The translations under genes were made by a program, and so were the position numbers. A DNA stretch of 64,000 nt from Ambrosia x helenae. Taxonomy: Eukaryota; Streptophyta; Magnoliopsida; Asterales; Asteraceae. The notes below the pieces were generated by a model. It worked only from the letters and a program-made list of their open reading frames with translations. It was not told where the DNA came from and did no database searches. The stretch is from NCBI GenBank assembly GCA_030844895.1, contig CM061227.1:114683603-114747602 (forward strand). Direction: 5' to 3'. Shown piece after piece: positions 1-11,334 of this stretch; the stretch's first letter is position 1; every line of letters starts with the position of its first letter.

Positions 1-56
1 AAACATTGGATCAATCAATCCAAAAAAAAAAAAAAAAATTAAGTCAAAGTACTTAC

Positions 57-379
57 AATCCAGTAAGGCATATTATGAACAGTCTGAGTAACAGCAAGCC
101 AAATGACACCATAACCAAAGAAAGAAGCAAAAACACCGACCAAAAGAACAATCCAAGGTGGGTACTTATTAGAAGCAATGCCTGAAGGATACCAACATTC
201 TCCCCAAAGTCATTAGCAACACCAAGAATCGTAAGCTGCTGTTGAGAAAGACCCAACACAGATTTCAGTGAGTGGGAATAGAGAGGGAAAGAGTAGGCGT
301 TGCCGGAAGCGATCTGGACCCAAACAGCAGCTGCTAGACCAACCCATGGTGGCCGGCTGCCGGCTTTTAGAGCCGGCAT
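57..379 (-). pseudogene. Nodulin-like / NFD4-like MFS transporter, exon 1 only (tandem copy 1, frameshifted)
   Basis: This is the first exon of a plant nodulin-like membrane transporter of the major facilitator superfamily, related to proteins annotated as NUCLEAR FUSION DEFECTIVE 4-like. It begins MPALKAGSRPPWVGLAAAVW and is closely similar to exon 1 of the copy at 14629-14952, including the 5' flank. A GTAAGT splice donor follows at 56-51, so the remaining exons should lie beyond the left edge of the window. The exon is 323 nt against 324 nt in copy 2. One G is missing near 183, where copy 2 reads GIL-PGIASNKYPPW, so the frame is lost after GIL while the downstream residues remain readable in another frame. 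This is either a pseudogene or a base-calling error. The cargo transported by this family is poorly known. Confidence 0.75.
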
Positions 380-2199
380 AGTGTCGTCTATGTACTAACC
401 GTTTGGTTGGTGAAGTATGGTAAGTGGAAAATATAAAGATGATTTGCAATGAGAATATAGATACAAAAAACAAATGGAGCAGAGTAGCTTTCAAAAGATT
501 CATGGAACTGATGAAGAAGGTTTGTACTTTTTGATTTGGACAAAAGGCGCCTGTTTTTGGCTTTTTATTTAATTACCTTTATTATTCTAGTTACTTAAAT
601 CTAGGACCATTTGGGGGCATGATTATGGTTCCTTTAACTTTAAGTTACATGTTTTTAAGTAAAGGTAAGCACAAATAAGGTTATTTTTAGGCTATTTGTA
701 ATTTTTAAATATCACGAAGATTTGCCACGTTGCTATGTAAATCATACTTATCAAAAGCGTTAGGCGTATCCAAAACGCATAGTGTTAAAATATGTGTATA
801 CATATTTTTAATATTAATCCACTTTTATATATTTGACTAATTAGCTGATTACCCCGGAGGGTTCCGGGGTTGAAAAATCTAATTTTACGTGATAACCTAT
901 TGCAAATGGCTCAAGATAACTAACCACAAAATCTCTCAATCATTGTATGTTCATAGTATTCTAATCAGTAATAACTCATATTTCATAATCTAAAACCTAA
1001 TCAGTAATCATCTAAAGAATCACTTAGGTAAGCTGCAACTATTCAAAAACTCATCACGTCTCTCTAATTTCTCACATTCTAATGGCCCTTATAATTCCTT
1101 ACCTAATCAACTAAACAAACACTTAAGTTGGAAGTTGTAACCATTGCATCTCATTATGCCACGTGGCATAATCAAGAGATGGGTGAGGCCACCATTGAAC
1201 GCCACGTCAGCAACTATCAATTCTTCCCTGGAGCGTCTCGGGGTTGAAAAATATAATCATTCTAATAATAGTAATACTAATAGTAATAATTATTACTCTT
1301 GTAATTAAATAAATAAAAAAATAACCTTGCTATAAGGTGACACCAAGTGTTGCAGTGTTGCGCGATTCTTTCTCCTAGCTTCTCTTGATGAAGTATACCT
1401 AGTAATATTCCAATGATAACATGGCGATTTGGCTGATTTTCAACATCGTAGATAAGAACCTGGTTTAAAAAAAAACATAATTAATGAATAACATGAACAC
1501 TTGTGTGTTTTTTTCCTGTATGAACGAAACCCCACAAAAAATAGTCGATTTTTTTTCCGTTTTTTTATATAGCACTATGGTACTCGTTGGAAAGATAATA
1601 AAATGCTCGTTAATTTGGTGTAATTTTGTTTTTTAAAAAATCCCATATATAAAAGATATAAACGTTTAAAAATTATGGGAGTTAACATGAGAGAAAATTT
1701 TAAATTTATTTTTAAATTCTTTTTTTCTAAAATAACTCAATTTAATTTTAGTAATTGAGAATTGAGAGATTTAAGGTTTTATGTTTATCTTTTTTTAATT
1801 AAAAAAGGAAATAATTCAAAAACACTAAAATATTTTAATTATTATGCCACGTGGCAGTTTCATGGAGAGGTTGAAGACACCATTGCACGTCACGTCAGCA
1901 ATGTTCAATTCTTTATATAGATTAATTAATAGATAATTGTTCATTTGTATTTTGCATATAATTGGTGGGCTTGAATGTATTGTTCGTGAGCTGAGGAAGG
2001 AGCCCAGGATAGCATTATTTGATCGAGTCCAATAAGGGAGCCCAGGAGTTGTGTCTTAGTCCATTGGCTTATGCAGCTGCCCATCTGAAGTTTATGTGTG
2101 CCAGCGTGACAATCCGGGTGAAACTCCGTTGATCTTATTTGACGCCTTTTAATCTGGTTCGTCTATTATCTCTCGAGAAATGTGTTGAGAGTATCTATA
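380..2199. other. Intergenic, AT-rich; two copies of a ~60-bp CACGTG-containing repeat
   Basis: No coding region is visible. The first ~160 bp resemble the promoter and 5' UTR side of the tandem copy at 14953-15080. Two related ~60-bp segments at 1155-1216 and 1840-1901 share the palindrome GCCACGTGGCA and a downstream CACGTCAGCAA motif. A short palindrome CCCCGGAGGGTTCCGGGG lies near 853. These look like pieces of a decayed DNA transposon. The part at 1960-2190 is more GC-balanced, but I do not recognise it. Confidence 0.4.
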
Positions 2200-2741
2200 T
2201 CTATACTATCTTATAATACATTTTACAAGGACCTCTTAAAATTTAAGTTTTACAAATATAATTCCTTAGAATACAACACACAATGCATATGTTAACTACT
2301 TTTTGAGGACACATATGTATTTTTATACAATACTTACATATTTCCCCCTCAACTTTACTCAACTTTTTTTATTTAGATAACAATTACACTTTTCACCGTT
2401 ATTTTAACTAACTACCCCCATGATTTTAAACGTCCATAATTTTTTTATACGTTAATATTTTTGTAATATTTATTACACCATATAAACGAACATTTTTTTC
2501 TCTTTAATTTGAGTATAGTATTGCTATAGTTTTTTTTAATTTAAAAATGATATGTTATGGTTAAGTAATAACCGAAACGAAAACAAACGAAATGAACCGA
2601 AATCATCTATACTATATTATAACACATTTCTTATTGACCTCTTAAATTTAAGTTTTAAAGTATAATTGCTTAAAGTATAACACACAATACACATGTTAAC
2701 TAAATGTTGTTTCCTGCCGCAACGTGCAGGCACCTGACTAG
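2200..2741 (+). mobile_element. Small non-autonomous Helitron with two 5' termini
   Basis: It starts at A|TCTATACTATCTTATAATAC and ends at the hairpin CCTGC...GCAGG followed by CACCTGACTAG|T, the classic Helitron arrangement (5' TC, 3' hairpin plus CTRR, insertion between A and T, no target duplication). A second start-like sequence, A|TCTATACTATATTATAACAC, lies at 2606. The ~100 bp after each start are homologous (both pass through CACACAAT..ACATGTTAAC). It is therefore either a 542-bp element with a duplicated 5' end, or a 136-bp element (2606-2741) nested in an older copy. It has no coding capacity. The same 3' end family recurs on the minus strand at 49789. Confidence 0.7.
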
Positions 2742-3027
2742 TGAGTATAAATAGATGTGTTTCTTTCTCTCTCCTTAGATCAGATCATTTGTGTACTTTT
2801 ACGATTACTTTGTTTCTCTCGTTTTGTTCTCTCTCGCCTAGGGTTTACTAGAAACAATCTTGTTAGGTTAGATTTGTTGGGTGTAATTTGCAGATCATTT
2901 ATTGATGATCTGCTGGGTTGGTTTAGAGATTGTTGAGAGGTTTCTGGTGTAATCGTTTTGTTAGTTCTTTGTTTGTTTTGTACGATCTTGTTGATAATAA
3001 AGTGAATATACCATGAAATTTCACACA
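2742..3027 (+). repeat. LTR-like remnant (TATA box to U5 character)
   Basis: Directly after the Helitron end there is a TATAAATA box (~2746), then CT-rich leader-like sequence, TAGGGTTT, and T/G-rich sequence ending with AATAAAGTGAATA. This resembles the R-U5 half of a plant Copia LTR cut at its left side by the Helitron. No partner LTR was found in the window. The open frame on the opposite strand here has no recognisable protein. Confidence 0.3.
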
Positions 3028-3555
3028 TAGGCCTCGTCTATGGCCTAGGCGTAATGCGAAAAAAGTGGGGGCATGAAATAAAAAAGGAAACAAATAAAAA
3101 ACGTAAAAATATATTATGTATTACAAAAATTAACTATTTTTCAAATAAAATAAACAAAAGCTATTATATATCATTTAATATCATCTAATTAGTATAAAAA
3201 GTTTTATTTAATTAGTGTATTAGTGCATAAATATAGTTTTTCTTGATAAAAGTAGAAATTTGGTTGAAATCTAGTCATAATAATTAAGAGAATTTGGCTG
3301 GAACTCTCCCGAATTTGGGTATCTCACTAGAATCTATGTCTAAACCATCACCTGGAGATTTAAAGCGCAATTGCCTCGACTTAAAGAGCAATTGCCTCAC
3401 CTCGCCCGAAATGGGTCTAGACGCAAGAGGCAATGACTTTTAACGACTATAATGTAAATATTTGAGCTCTTACTTTTTTAAGATATTGAATTCATGCGCC
3501 GTATATTTACGACAACGACACCTTACTGTAAACTATAGTTTACTTAAGGATAAAC
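3028..3555. other. Unassigned intergenic sequence, left flank of Copia insertion
   Basis: There are no genes. It holds repeated GCAATTGCCTC motifs (3367-3400) and a palindrome GTAAACTATAGTTTAC just before the insertion site. The last five bases, TAAAC, are the target site duplication of the Copia element. Confidence 0.4.
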
Positions 3556-4227
3556 TGTCAGAAAATAATACTCAAATCTTTTATAAAAACTAAATCAAAC
3601 GAAACAACAAAAAACAAGTCCAGACACTTACAACCTGAACCTAATCTATGACTGACTCACAGATCACAAACGAATGATTTGATACAAGATCAAACAAACA
3701 AAAGAAACGATCTAGAAAAACTATCTAAGATCTACAATATGAGATCTCAAGAACAGATCCCTTAATCAGACTCTAGAGACTCAAACCCTAGAAAAAGATA
3801 AATGAACTCTCTGGATTCTCTCTCAACTAGAGAGAGAATGACTCGAAACCAGAAATGAAAAATGAAGTTGTTGTGCAGCTACAATCCCAAGGTAGCTATT
3901 TATATGAGCATCTTTGCGTAACAAATATCTGAAACAGATATGGGCATGGGCCGAGTAAATAAAGAGGCCCATTATAATAGAAGCCCAAACAGCATCAGGT
4001 ATAATAGAAGCCCAGCAGCATCAGGTATAATAGAAGCCCATTAGTGTAATCTTGTATTCAGCCTGTATCCAGTCCAGCAGAATGAATCCAGTGTTGATCA
4101 GCATTATGCACGACCTCTACAACTTCAACCAGCAACTCAACCCGGCATCATGAGCATATCATGCAAAACAAAGAAAGCAAACATATTATTAGTAATTGTA
4201 TTGACCCATAAAGGATACCTTTTAACA
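3556..4227 (-). repeat. Copia 3' LTR (672 bp)
   Basis: It matches 9713-10421 throughout. A TATAAATAG box on the minus strand at about 3895-3905 marks the likely promoter. It ends TG...CA. Confidence 0.9.
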
Positions 4228-4770
4228 CCCCCCCTCAAGACAATTACTAAATTCATCAAACATTCCAAGTAAGTTACATACCTGATTATGTTGATTTACC
4301 TGCAATCCTTTAGTAAAGACATTAGCTAACTGAGACTTTGAATCAATAGAAAACAACTCTATAACACCATTAGCAACTTTCTCTCTAAGAAAAAACAAAT
4401 CTATTTCAAAATGTTTTACCCTATCATGAAAGACAGGGTTTTCAGCAATAGCTAGAGCTGAACTACTGTCACAAAACAACTGAATTGGAACCTTAACATC
4501 CACATTCAACTCTTGTAATATATTTTTTAACCAAATCACTTCACATACACCAGCACACATAGCCTTGTACTCTGCTTCAGCAGAGGACCTGGATATAGTG
4601 CTTTGTTTTTTACTTTTCCAAGACACAATAGAATCTCCAAGAAATACACAAAAACCAGTTATAGACTTTCTAGTTTCAAGGCATTTTGCCCAATCAGAAT
4701 CAGTATAAACTTTTAACTGAAAATTATCAGATTTTTTAAACAAAATCCCTTTTCCTGGACAACTTTTCAA
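4222..4770 (-). pseudogene. Copia RNase H region of pol
   Basis: A 182-residue stretch ends the polyprotein. It carries the Copia RNase H hallmarks: VYTDSDWAKC near residue 21, SAEAEYKAM near residue 64, then LFCDSSSAL and H..KHFEID. It would degrade the RNA strand of RNA/DNA hybrids during reverse transcription. The join to the upstream RT frame near 4785 needs a frameshift: the expected LRLLKYLKSCPGKG continues in a different frame from the RT end. The stop lies next to the polypurine tract, the usual place in Copia elements. Confidence 0.9.
4228..4240 (-). promoter_or_regulatory. Copia polypurine tract
   Basis: On the minus strand the sequence TTGAGGGGGG runs straight into the 3' LTR. This is the usual primer site for plus-strand DNA synthesis, and it overlaps the end of the polyprotein (…LEGGC). 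Confidence 0.75.
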
Positions 4771-4784
4771 ATATTTTAGTAGTC

Positions 4785-6058
4785 TTAAACCAATTTAAAC
4801 AAAGCCTGGGTAGGTTTATGCATATATTGGCTTAAGAAATGAACTGAATAGGCTATGTCCGGCCTAGTATGTGATAAATAAATTAGTTTACCAACTATTT
4901 TTTTATAACTAGTTATATCAGTTAACATTTGACTATCTTGATTACAAAGTTTCATTAAAACATAATTAGGTTCAATAGGAGTATTAACAGGTTTACAACC
5001 AGTAAGACCATACTCAGCTAACAAGTCAACACAATACTTTCTTTGAGTTAAACACAAGCCTTTATCAGACTTAACAACCTCAATTCCTAAAAAGTATTTT
5101 AACTCACCTAAATCTTTAATCATAAACTTTGTTTTTAACAGATTTTTAACCTTTAAAACCTCATTATCATTACTACCAGTAATAACAATATCGTCTACAT
5201 ACACTAACAAAGCAATAAACACATGATTATCTTTTTTAACAAATAAAGAATGATCACACTTGCTTTTTTCAAAACCAATGTCAACTAAAGCTTGAACCAA
5301 CTTTTCATTCCACATCCTTGGAGCTTGTTTAAGCCCATATAAGGATTTATTTAGTTTACAAACTTTATTTTTAAGACCAGAATCATACCCATCAGTAAAC
5401 ACATATAGACTTCTTCATGTAGATCCCCATATAGGAATGCATTATTTATGTCTAATTGAAACAGACTCCAACTATTCTGAACAGCTAATGCTAAGACACA
5501 TCTCACAGTTACCATTTTTACAACAGGTGAAAAAGTTTCAAAAAAATCAACCCCTTCTTTTTAACTAAACCCCTTAGCTACAAGCCTAGCCTTATACCTC
5601 TCTATTTCTCCATTTGCCTTATATTTGATTTTATAAACCCATTTGCACCCAATGGGTTTTCTTCCTAAAGGTAAGTCAACAATATCCCAAGTCTGATTCC
5701 TATGTAAAGCCTCTAACTCATTGTTCATAGCAATAACCCAATTCTTATCATTTACAGCTTCAAAGAAATGTTTGGGTTCACTGCTTTTATTCAGAGTAGT
5801 GGCAAAACAATAGTTATCAGTTGACAGATTTGTATAGTTGACTACCTTTTCTAAGCCAAAATTAACTTTTCCCTCCACTATATAATCATTTAACCTAGTA
5901 GGAAAAGTTGTGTTTCTAGAAGATCTCCTAAGAGCTATGCTTGGTTCCAGGTCTTGAACATGTTCTCCCTCAGAAATAACATTAATGTCATTTTCTGAAT
6001 CATGCCCAGCCCTACCAACACTAGTTCCTATGTTATCTGGTTGCTGAGACTCAGCCAT
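4785..6058 (-). pseudogene. Copia reverse transcriptase region of pol (broken)
   Basis: This is the RVT_2-type reverse transcriptase. The N-terminal part (6058-5561) has WVIAMNNELEALHRNQTWD, KPIGCKWVYKIK and YKARLVAKGFS. A stop (TAA where CAA/Gln is expected) follows directly at about 5561, after which the same frame reads KEGVDFFETFSPVVK. The C-terminal part (5402-4785) contains LNKSLYGLKQAPRMW, the catalytic LLVYVDDIVITGS, FLGIEV and TRPDIAY. A further one-base shift separates the two parts near 5400. The catalytic YVDD is intact, but the enzyme cannot be made from this copy. Confidence 0.93.
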
Positions 6059-6077
6059 CCTATGACTAACATTAGGA

Positions 6078-7484
6078 CTAAACTATTGGCTGCTGAGACC
6101 CATGACCAGACTCCTTGTTTTGTGTATGTTCATCATTGGGAGGAGGAGATGAGTCATTGTTTGAGTCTAGATTGTCTTCATTTAAGTCAAAAAAGTTACT
6201 ATTTGTAATTGTATTATCACTAATACAATCTTGTTCAGAAAAATATTGTTTATCATTAAAGGGAAATATATTTTCAAAAAATTTAACATATCTAGAAAAC
6301 AAAACTAGTTTTCTATCAAGACTCCACAATTTATAACCCTTTTTTCATTTGAATAGCCTAATAAAACACACTTTTCAGCATGACTATTAAGCTTATCACT
6401 ATTATTTAAAACTGTACTAAAACAAAGACAACCTATGACTCTTAAATGACCCAACTCAGGCTTGAAACCATACACAATTTCATATGGAGATTTACCTTCT
6501 AAAACAGAGGATGGAGTCTTGTTAATTAAGTACACAGCAGTTAGAATACAGTCTGACCAAAACCTTATAGGAACTTTACTTTGAAATAACACAGACCTTG
6601 CCACATTAAGTAAGTGTCTAAGTTTCCTCTCCACTATACCATTTTGTTGTGGGGTATAAACACATGAAGTTTGTTGTAATATTCCATTATCATGACAAAA
6701 CCTTGTCATTTGATTATTCAAAAACTCAGAACCATTATCACTTCTAAAAACCTTTATTGTTTTCTTAAACTGATTTTTAACCAAGTTAAAAAAAATGTTC
6801 TAAGTTAAAAAACACTTCATCTTTATACTTCATAAGATATACCCAAACTGACCTGGTATAGTCATCTACAATAGTCAGAAAAAATCTATATCCTTCTCTA
6901 CTTTTTACTCTATAAGGACCCCATACATCCAAATGAACTAACTCACCTAACTCTTTTGACTTATGGTCACTAATAGGAAATGGTTCTCTGTGTTGTTTAG
7001 CCCTATGGCAAACTTCACAGGGTTCCACTTCCTTATTCTTTTTTAACTTGAGAGTATCTTTTAAAACATTTAACACAGGTTCAGACGGATGTCCTAATCT
7101 AGCATGCCATATACCATAATCACACACAGTATTACACACCTCAACAGACACAGAAGAATTTCCACAAAAGTACAGTCCATCATGCTGACTACCAGTCACC
7201 TGGACATTCTTTGTTACAGAATCCTGAATATAACAGTGATTTTCATCAAAACATACAACCATTTTACTATCTCTAGCAAGCTTATACACAGAGATCAGAT
7301 TGACACAATAACCAGGAACCACAAAAACATATAAAATGACTCTTTCACTTAGTTTAATATTCCCAATTTTAGTTACAACAGCACTTGTACCATTAGGGTG
7401 TCTAACCCTTATATTAAACTCAGACACATCAATCACATTAATCAACCCTTCATCAGTCATAACCATGTGTTGATTTGCACCCAT
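6078..7484 (-). pseudogene. Copia protease remnant and integrase region of pol (broken)
   Basis: The protease active site DSGA is destroyed: the upstream frame reads WIMDG and the downstream frame restarts at GANQHMV near 7480, consistent with a 2-base loss. Integrase follows with the zinc-binding pattern H-x4-H…C-x2-C (HARLGH … CEVC), then catalytic D in LVHLDVWG, D in FRSDNGSEF and E in NGIVERK. The last two are spaced D-x35-E as expected. A frameshift at about 6785 splits the core between the first and second Asp. The linker to RT (6329-6078) is Asn/Asp/Ser-rich. Confidence 0.9.
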
Positions 7485-9006
7485 CCATTATCCAACCCAT
7501 TTTCTTTAATATCCCAACTAATGAATTAAAACAGAACACACGTTTCAAATAATCACAGTTGGTACTATTGTTATAGAAACTATTTGAACAAAAAGATGAA
7601 AATGTCCCACCTGAAAAATTACTACTTTGTGGAACATCATTTGCAGGTTCACTAATCAATTTTAACAACTTGGATACCTGTTCACTGGTTAAAGAGTTTA
7701 AAGACATAGCAGGTGTAGTATTATCACATAAGACACTACTATTTACTTTAACATTTTTCCCAGTTATGTTCTTTGACTTCATCCATGGAGGATATCCAAC
7801 AATCTCATAACACTTGTCAATAGTGTGTCCTACCTTATTACAGTGAGAACATTTTAGATTCTGATTTAATGTCCTAGCAGGTTTCTTTTTATTTTCAAAA
7901 CCTTGTGTTGTTTTAGCAAAAAAACCAACAGAACTACTGGTTTTACTCACATTAGAATTTCTATGTGACTCTTCTCTAGAAACAACAGCAAAAGCCTCTT
8001 TAACAGTAGGCATAGGATCTCTAGTTAACAAATTTGTTCTCACTGACTAATACACACTGTTGGTTTCTTTGACTTCATCCATGGAGGATATCCAACAATC
8101 TCATAACACTTGTCAATAGTGTGTCCTACCTTATTACAGTGAGAACATTTTAGATTCTGATTTAATGTCCTAGCAGGTTTCTTTTTATTTTCAAAAACCT
8201 TGTGTTGTTTTAGCAAAAAAAACCAACAGAACTACTGGTTTTACTCACATTAGAATTTCTATGTGACTCTTCTCTAGAAACAACAGCAAAAGCCTCTTTA
8301 ACAGTAGGCATAGGATCTCTAGTTAACAAATTTGTTCTCACTGACTAGTACACACTATCAAGTCCCATGAGGAATTGCATCAGCTTAATCATACAATTAA
8401 AATCATTAAATTGTCTAGATGCATTGCATGTACAACTAGGTATTTGTAAAATTTCATCAAGATGTTTCCACATTCCATTTAACCTATGATAGTATTCAGA
8501 CACAGATAGACCATTTTGTGTAAACGAATTAATCTTTTGATATAACTCAAATACCACAGAGCCATCTATCTTATCATAAGTTTCTTTTAATTCTTTCACA
8601 CTTCAGATGCAAGCTTAGAATATACTTGTCCTAGATACAATTCATCTGACACAGAGTTAAGTATCCATGTTAACACAACAGAATTGCACCTATCCCATTG
8701 TCTACTTAATACATCATCATCAACAGGTTTAGGACAAGTTCCATCAACAAAACCAGTTTTATTTTTTACTCTTAAAGCAAGCATCATAGCATTTGACCAC
8801 ACAGTGTAATTCTCTGTACCTTTTAGCTTTATATTAATTACAGTTAAAGCAGTAGAATCACTAGCATGTAGATACAGTGGATCTCCAGCATCAATTTTAC
8901 TAATCAAAGTTGCACCATTATTATTTATGATATTATTGTTTATGTTATCACCAATATTAACAACAACATCATCATCATCATTATTCACAGCATCCATATT
9001 TAACAA
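7453..9006 (-). pseudogene. Copia gag (broken, internally duplicated)
   Basis: The N-terminal Gag starts at 9006 with an Asn/Asp-rich tract, then NYTVWSNAMMLALRVKNK, typical of plant Copia gag. A one-base deletion near 8597 (SEV / KELKETYDKID) shifts the frame. The UBN2-type middle (8599-8345) ends MGLDSVY followed by TAG where a Gln codon is expected before SVRTNLLT. The zinc knuckle CSHCNKVGHTIDKC (C-x2-C-x4-H-x4-C) is encoded around 7850. The ~296-bp stretch that carries it is present twice in tandem. Confidence 0.88.
7769..8356. repeat. ~296-bp tandem duplication inside Copia gag
   Basis: The segment from TTCTTTGACTTCATCCATGG to TGACTARTACACACT occurs at 7769-8058 and again at 8065-8356. 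The second copy has extra bases in an A-run and near a C/A tract, so the repeat distance drifts from 296 to 298 and its frame is lost. Both copies share the same premature TAG, so that stop predates the duplication. Confidence 0.9.
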
Positions 9007-9698
9007 TTAAGAACAAAACTTAAGCAGATAGCAATCAAATACTCAGATAACCACACAACTTAAGAACACAACAATCAAGAAAGGAAAAACAAAAAAACAA
9101 GACACACGGCGAAACCACGTCAGTGATCCAGATCACAGGTTCATCACTCAATAGGTGCCTGTGCATGTCTTAACGAGGGAGCCACCTATACCTAGACACA
9201 ACTGTATCAATTGCCGGTCCAACTAACCCGGTACCAGACGCCTAGACTCAACAAGAATTTAAAATAAGCAACAGATAGAACGTTCTCACAGAGAGGGGGC
9301 CCAAGTTAGGGTTCGCCTTAACTCACAGCCTGTCCTTCACTTAGGGTACAGTACTGTGAGTTGCAATTGAAGCTAATAAAAAACAAACTCCACTCCAAGC
9401 CTCCTTCCTAGCTTATCTTCTTGCCAGAGTCCAACAATCACCAGATCTCAACACAGTCAACAACAACTCTTAACCACAACTAAACAATAGACAAGATCTA
9501 CTGAAAAAATCAGATCTACTGTTTAAAAACAACAAATAATATAGATCTGGACAACCAAACAACATATCTGATCTATATTATTATTAATGACTCAAGAAAC
9601 TGTTAAAACAACTTTAACCAGTTTCTTGAACAACAAAGAACACAGCGGAAACAAGAAGATCAACAGATCTACAAAGAACAACAACAGAATCAGAGCTA
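9007..9698 (-). other. Copia untranslated leader
   Basis: Non-coding sequence between the primer-binding site and the gag start. It is A-rich and carries a GC-richer part at 9110-9370. No open frame of note. Confidence 0.6.
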
Positions 9699-9712
9699 AG
9701 GCTCTGATACCA
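9699..9712 (-). promoter_or_regulatory. Copia primer-binding site (initiator-Met tRNA)
   Basis: On the minus strand TGGTATCAGAGC immediately follows the 5' LTR. It is complementary to the 3' end of plant initiator methionine tRNA, the standard plant Copia primer. Confidence 0.93.
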
Positions 9713-10421
9713 TGTCAGAAAATAATACTCAAATCTTTTATAAAAAACTAAATCAAACGAAACAACAAAAAACAAGTCCAGACACTTACAACTTGAACCT
9801 AATCTATGACCGACTCACAGATCACAAACGAATGATCTGATACAAGATCAAACAAACAAAAGAAACGATCTAGAAAAACTATCTAAGATCAACAATATGA
9901 GATCTCAAGAACAGATCCCTTAATCAGACTCTAGAGACTCAAACCCTAGAAAAAGATAAACGAACTCTCTGGATTCTCTCTCAACTAGAGAGAGAATGAC
10001 TCGAAACCAGAAATGAAAAATGAAGTTGTTGTGCAGCTACAATCCCAAGGTAGCTATTTATATGAGCATCTTTACGTAACAAATATCTGAAACAGATATG
10101 GGCATGGCCGAGTAAATAAAGAGGCCCATTATAATAGAAGCCCAAACAGCATCAGGTATAATAGAAGCCCAGCAGCATCAGTATAATAGAAGCCCATTAG
10201 TGTAATCTTGTATTCAGCCTGTATCCAGTCCAGCAGAATGAATCCAGTGTTGATCAGCATTATGCACGACCTCTACAACTCGACTCGACCTCTACTCTAC
10301 AACACGACCTCTACAACTTCAACCAGCAACTCAACCCGGCATCATGAGCATATCATGCAAAACAAAGAAAGCAAACATATTATTAGTAATTGTATTGACC
10401 CATAAAGGATACCTTTTAACA
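9713..10421 (-). repeat. Copia 5' LTR (709 bp)
   Basis: It matches 3556-4227 but carries ~37 bp more near 10262-10320. There the phrase CGACCTCTACAAC is repeated three times in imperfect form, a local tandem expansion after or during integration. Confidence 0.9.
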
Positions 10422-10629
10422 TAAACTACAATTTACAGTGCTTTACTTTTGTTTGCACCATCTGTAAACTCACTTTTTTCACCTTTAATTTGTAATACTT
10501 TTACAAGTTTTCATTATTCATCACCATTAAAATAATATGTAAATAAATAAAGTAAAAAAAATAAACAAAACTTGTGATTGGTTGAAGTCTATGGGGGCCC
10601 GACACTCAACTTCCTTTCACACACATTAG

Positions 10630-11334
10630 TAGGGGTGTTCAAAATCGGATAATCCGAATTTCGGATATCCGAATTTCGGATAATCCGAAATTTCGGATAG
10701 TCAATATTGAGATCCGAATCCGAATCCGAAATTTCGGATATCCGAAATTCGGATATCCGAAATTTCGGATTCGGATTCGGATCATCCAACGGATAATCCG
10801 AAACTTAAAAAAAAATTAAAAAAATAATAAAAAATAATAAAAAAAAACTATAAAAAACGTTCTCCTTTATGCCTAAAACGTGAACCTATTAAAAAAACAA
10901 AAATCGAAGTTAGATAAACGAAATTTGAACAACAAATATATAAAAAAAACTTATTATTTTGATGGAAGGGGGCTGTGGAGTCGGATACGAGGTGGACGGG
11001 GCTGTTATAGAGGAGAGATGAGAGAACAACAGCTATGGATTAGAGGAGTATGGACTTAGAGTTAGAAGGATTAAGGATTTAGGATTGTGTATTGTGTTAT
11101 GTAGTGTATATAATATTATATATTTATATATATATATTTTTAATATTCGGATTCGGATAATCCGATTATCCGAAAATTTTCAAAATCAGGATCCGAATCC
11201 GAATCCAAAATTTCGGATAATCCGATTTTCGGATATCCGAAAATCGGATTAATCCAAAATTTCAGATAATTCGGATTCGGATTTTCGGATTTTTCGGATT
11301 CGAATTTTGGATTATCCGATTTTGAACAGCCCTA
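10630..11334. mobile_element. Non-autonomous hAT element with TCGGAT/ATCCGA subterminal repeats
   Basis: The left end is TAGGGGTGTTCAAAATCGG; the right end, read inward, is TAGGGCTGTTCAAAATCGG. The 8-bp target duplication CACATTAG is perfect (10622-10629 and 11335-11342), which fits the hAT superfamily. Both ends carry many copies of the hexamer TCGGAT/ATCCGA, the kind of subterminal array that transposase binds. The AT-rich centre has no transposase. The ORF read across the repeats is an artefact. Confidence 0.9.

Larger units (their letters stand above)
3556..10421 (-). mobile_element. Complete but decayed Ty1/Copia LTR retrotransposon
   Basis: Two LTRs (9713-10421 as 5' LTR, 3556-4227 as 3' LTR) begin TGTCAGAAAATAAT and end TTTTAACA on the plus strand. 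They are flanked by the 5-bp duplication TAAAC (3551-3555 and 10422-10426). A primer-binding site for initiator-Met tRNA and a G-rich polypurine tract lie next to the LTRs. The order on the minus strand is gag, protease, integrase, reverse transcriptase, RNase H, which is diagnostic for Copia. The coding region is broken by several frameshifts and stops, so the copy is not autonomous. The LTRs remain very similar, apart from an extra ~37 bp in the 5' LTR, so insertion was fairly recent. Confidence 0.93.

Noticed and set aside
2780..3028. 82-codon minus-strand ORF
   Set aside because: It has Asn/Thr/Lys-biased low-complexity composition and lies antisense to an LTR-like leader.
10589..10789. 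ORF with repeated SEFRIS/SDS residues
   Set aside because: It is produced by the TCGGAT subterminal repeats of the hAT element.
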